From Brevundimonas subvibrioides ATCC 15264 (lineage in GTDB: Bacteria; Pseudomonadota; Alphaproteobacteria; Caulobacterales; Caulobacteraceae): a stretch of DNA of 64,000 nt. The DNA lies in contig NC_014375.1 in NCBI RefSeq assembly GCF_000144605.1, forward strand, positions 1,798,001 through 1,862,000, written 5' to 3'. Both the position numbers and the translations under genes were made by a program. This document shows positions 62,970-64,000 of the stretch, one piece after another (position 1 is the stretch's first letter; every line of letters starts with the position of its first letter). The notes beneath the pieces were generated by a model. It saw nothing but the letters and a program-made list of their open reading frames with translations, was not told where the DNA came from and searched no databases.

Positions 62970-63746
62970 ATGCTGAAATCGACCCTGCTCGCCGTCTCCG
63001 CCCTGGCCCTGCTGGCGGCGACCTCGGCCTGCGCGAGCCAGACGACGGCCGTGGATCCGGATGAACGGTCGTCGGCGGTCGTGCAGGACTATGCCCTGGC
63101 CATCGCCGACCCGCTGCGGCCCGCGACCGAGGTGGCGCGCGATCCGCTGAGGAAGCCCGCCGAGATGCTGGCCTTCGCCCGGATCGACGGCGGCGAGCGG
63201 ATCGCCGACGTGCGGCCCGAGGAGGGCTATTTCAGCCGCCTGTTCGCCCGCGCCGTGGGGCCCGAGGGCCGGGTCTATGCCTTCGTGCCGAACCAGACCG
63301 CGGCCCGCGAGAACGCCTTTGGCGACACCCTGGCGACCGACTATCCCAACGTGACCCGCGTCACCGGCGCGCTGGAGGACCTGAGTTTCCCCGAGCCGCT
63401 CGACGTCGTCTTCATGGGCCAGGAATACCATGACTTCGTCATCGACCGCTTCGGCGTCGATGTGGCGAAGATGAACGCAGCCGTGTTCGCGGCGCTGAAG
63501 CCGGGCGGGCTTTACGTCATTCTGGACCACGAGGCCGCGCCGGGTGCCGGGACGTCGGTCGTCGGGACCCTGCACCGGATCGAGGCTTCGTCCGTGCGGG
63601 CCCAGGTCGAGGCGGCGGGTTTCATCTTCGACGGCGAGACCGACGTGGTGCGCAACCCCGAGGACGACCGCAGCCTGTCGGTCTTCGACGAAGCGATCCG
63701 GGGCCGCAGCGACCAGTTCGTGCTGCGCTTCAGGAAGCCGAACTAG
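62970..63746 (+). CDS. Secreted class I methyltransferase-like protein (COG4798 type)
   Basis: 258 residues. Signal peptide MLKSTLLAVSALALLAATSAC ends at a Cys (lipoprotein-like). The methyltransferase-type fold includes MLAFARIDGGERIADVRPEEGYFSRLFARAVGPEGRVYAF, where motif I normally reads DxGxGxG; here it is DVRPEEGY. The later DVVFMGQEYHDFV and ALKPGGLYVILDHEAAPG resemble later strands. A methyltransferase fold exported from the cytoplasm, where SAM is absent, makes methyl transfer doubtful. ATG 62970 has a GAGGA ribosome site. Convergent with EthD gene, sharing CTAG. Confidence 0.8.
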   Translation: MLKSTLLAVSALALLAATSACASQTTAVDPDERSSAVVQDYALAIADPLRPATEVARDPLRKPAEMLAFARIDGGERIADVRPEEGYFSRLFARAVGPEGRVYAFVPNQTAARENAFGDTLATDYPNVTRVTGALEDLSFPEPLDVVFMGQEYHDFVIDRFGVDVAKMNAAVFAALKPGGLYVILDHEAAPGAGTSVVGTLHRIEASSVRAQVEAAGFIFDGETDVVRNPEDDRSLSVFDEAIRGRSDQFVLRFRKPN

Positions 63747-64000
63747 GCCTCGCGCGTCTCGAACATCTGCATCGAGGCCCCGCCGGTGGCAAAGGTCCCG
63801 ACATCCGCGGCGGCGGCCTGACCCTCGGGGCTGCCCATCGCCGCGGTGAGGTCGGCCAGGCTGTCGAAGGTCAGGATGGCGATGCTGTGGATGTCGGATG
63901 GACCCTCGGGCGTCATGACCGGACCGTCGCTCAGGTCGAAACGGCGCAGACCCGGAATCTGTCTGGCAAGCGGCGCATGGACGTCGCGGTAGTGGGCGTC
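63743..64000 (-). CDS. EthD-domain protein, C-terminal part (5' end outside window)
   Basis: 86 residues are visible on the minus strand from base 64000: HYRDVHAPLARQIPGLRRFDLSDGP, then HSIAILTFDSLADLTAAM, GSPEGQAAAADVGTFATGG and the stop at 63743-63745. The H-ha-PLA-iPGLR and SPEGqAA-aDv..FA patterns identify the EthD/dimeric alpha-beta barrel family, associated with degradation of ethyl tert-butyl ether and other small molecules but mostly uncharacterised. The stop overlaps the methyltransferase-like gene stop in CTAG. Confidence 0.85.
   Translation of the reverse strand, partial: DAHYRDVHAPLARQIPGLRRFDLSDGPVMTPEGPSDIHSIAILTFDSLADLTAAMGSPEGQAAAADVGTFATGGASMQMFETREA

Noticed and set aside
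1-64000. CRISPR arrays, insertion sequences, rRNA genes, prophage
   Set aside because: No regularly spaced repeats, transposase motifs, long terminal inverted repeats, rRNA signature or phage structural genes are visible; the only mobile-like feature is the short palindromic element family.

Overview
The window is high-GC, gene-dense bacterial chromosome and reads as ordinary core genome of an alphaproteobacterium of the Caulobacteraceae. Brevundimonas is a plausible genus, but nothing here fixes it. The main evidence is the gene order tolC - popZ - valS (6505-11528), which matches the Caulobacter arrangement around the polar organizing protein PopZ. Other support comes from a GatCAB amidotransferase, a magnesium-type HemB, and a pyrB / non-catalytic pyrC' / plsY / dprA / topA block typical of alphaproteobacteria. 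There is no phage, insertion sequence, CRISPR array, rRNA operon or conjugative element.

Layout. 1-5.6 kb: 3' end of gltX, a palindromic repeat element, a secreted Cys-containing protein, a LOG-family phosphoribohydrolase, a lipoprotein, a PLP aminotransferase, tRNA-Asn, a SpoU methyltransferase, a 38-aa membrane peptide and tRNA-Cys. 5.7-11.7 kb: a degenerate isoaspartate methyltransferase homologue, tolC, popZ, valS and a 43-aa peptide. 11.7-17.8 kb: an AhpD-like peroxidase divergent from a LysR regulator with a T-N11-A box, tlyA, a glycine-zipper surface protein, a TrmA/RumA-type methyltransferase, a radical SAM protein, and a DUF559 endonuclease-like gene nested in a palindromic repeat. 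17.8-27.3 kb: topA, dprA, plsY, a GDPD lipoprotein on the opposite strand, pyrC', pyrB, an AEC transporter and ruvX, with a third palindromic element between the last two. 27.3-36.2 kb: two coupled lipoproteins, gatC-gatA, a secreted His-rich peptide, gatB, small proteins, an RcnB-like protein, xseA and purD. 36.2-49.7 kb: an envelope region with an L,D-transpeptidase, a secreted amidohydrolase, the lipid A/Kdo operon (msbA, DUF374 acyltransferase, waaA, lpxK), a phosphatase, small membrane proteins, cysQ-like, pmbA, MAPEG and an M14 peptidase. 49.7-64 kb: ubiD, parE, an O-antigen ligase-like protein, an HTH protein, AKR, a hydrolase, flavin reductase, a beta-hydroxyacid dehydrogenase, a peptidyl-prolyl isomerase, hemB, an isobutyryl-CoA-type dehydrogenase with 3-hydroxyisobutyryl-CoA hydrolase, a secreted methyltransferase-like protein, and a truncated EthD protein.

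How the genes work together. Many neighbours are translationally coupled through 4-nt ATGA or GTGA overlaps (pyrB/pyrC', plsY/dprA, acyltransferase/waaA, waaA/lpxK, pmbA/cysQ-like, hemB/PPIase, dehydrogenase/hydrolase, the lipoprotein pair). Themes are translation quality (GluRS, ValRS, GatCAB, two tRNAs, rRNA methyltransferases), envelope building (lipid A, phospholipid, L,D-transpeptidase, TolC), and nucleotide or cofactor synthesis (pyrB, purD, hemB, ubiD).

The signals that best repay a second look are the family of intergenic palindromic elements (about 990-1127, 17338-17814, 26605-26752), one of which carries a DUF559 gene bounded by perfect 12-bp inverted repeats; several degenerate enzymes (PyrC', the PCMT homologue, a RumA-type enzyme missing one Fe-S cysteine, a secreted methyltransferase fold); and the GDPD gene inserted into the conserved pyrBC-plsY-dprA-topA array. 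I found no convincing wholly novel multi-gene system.
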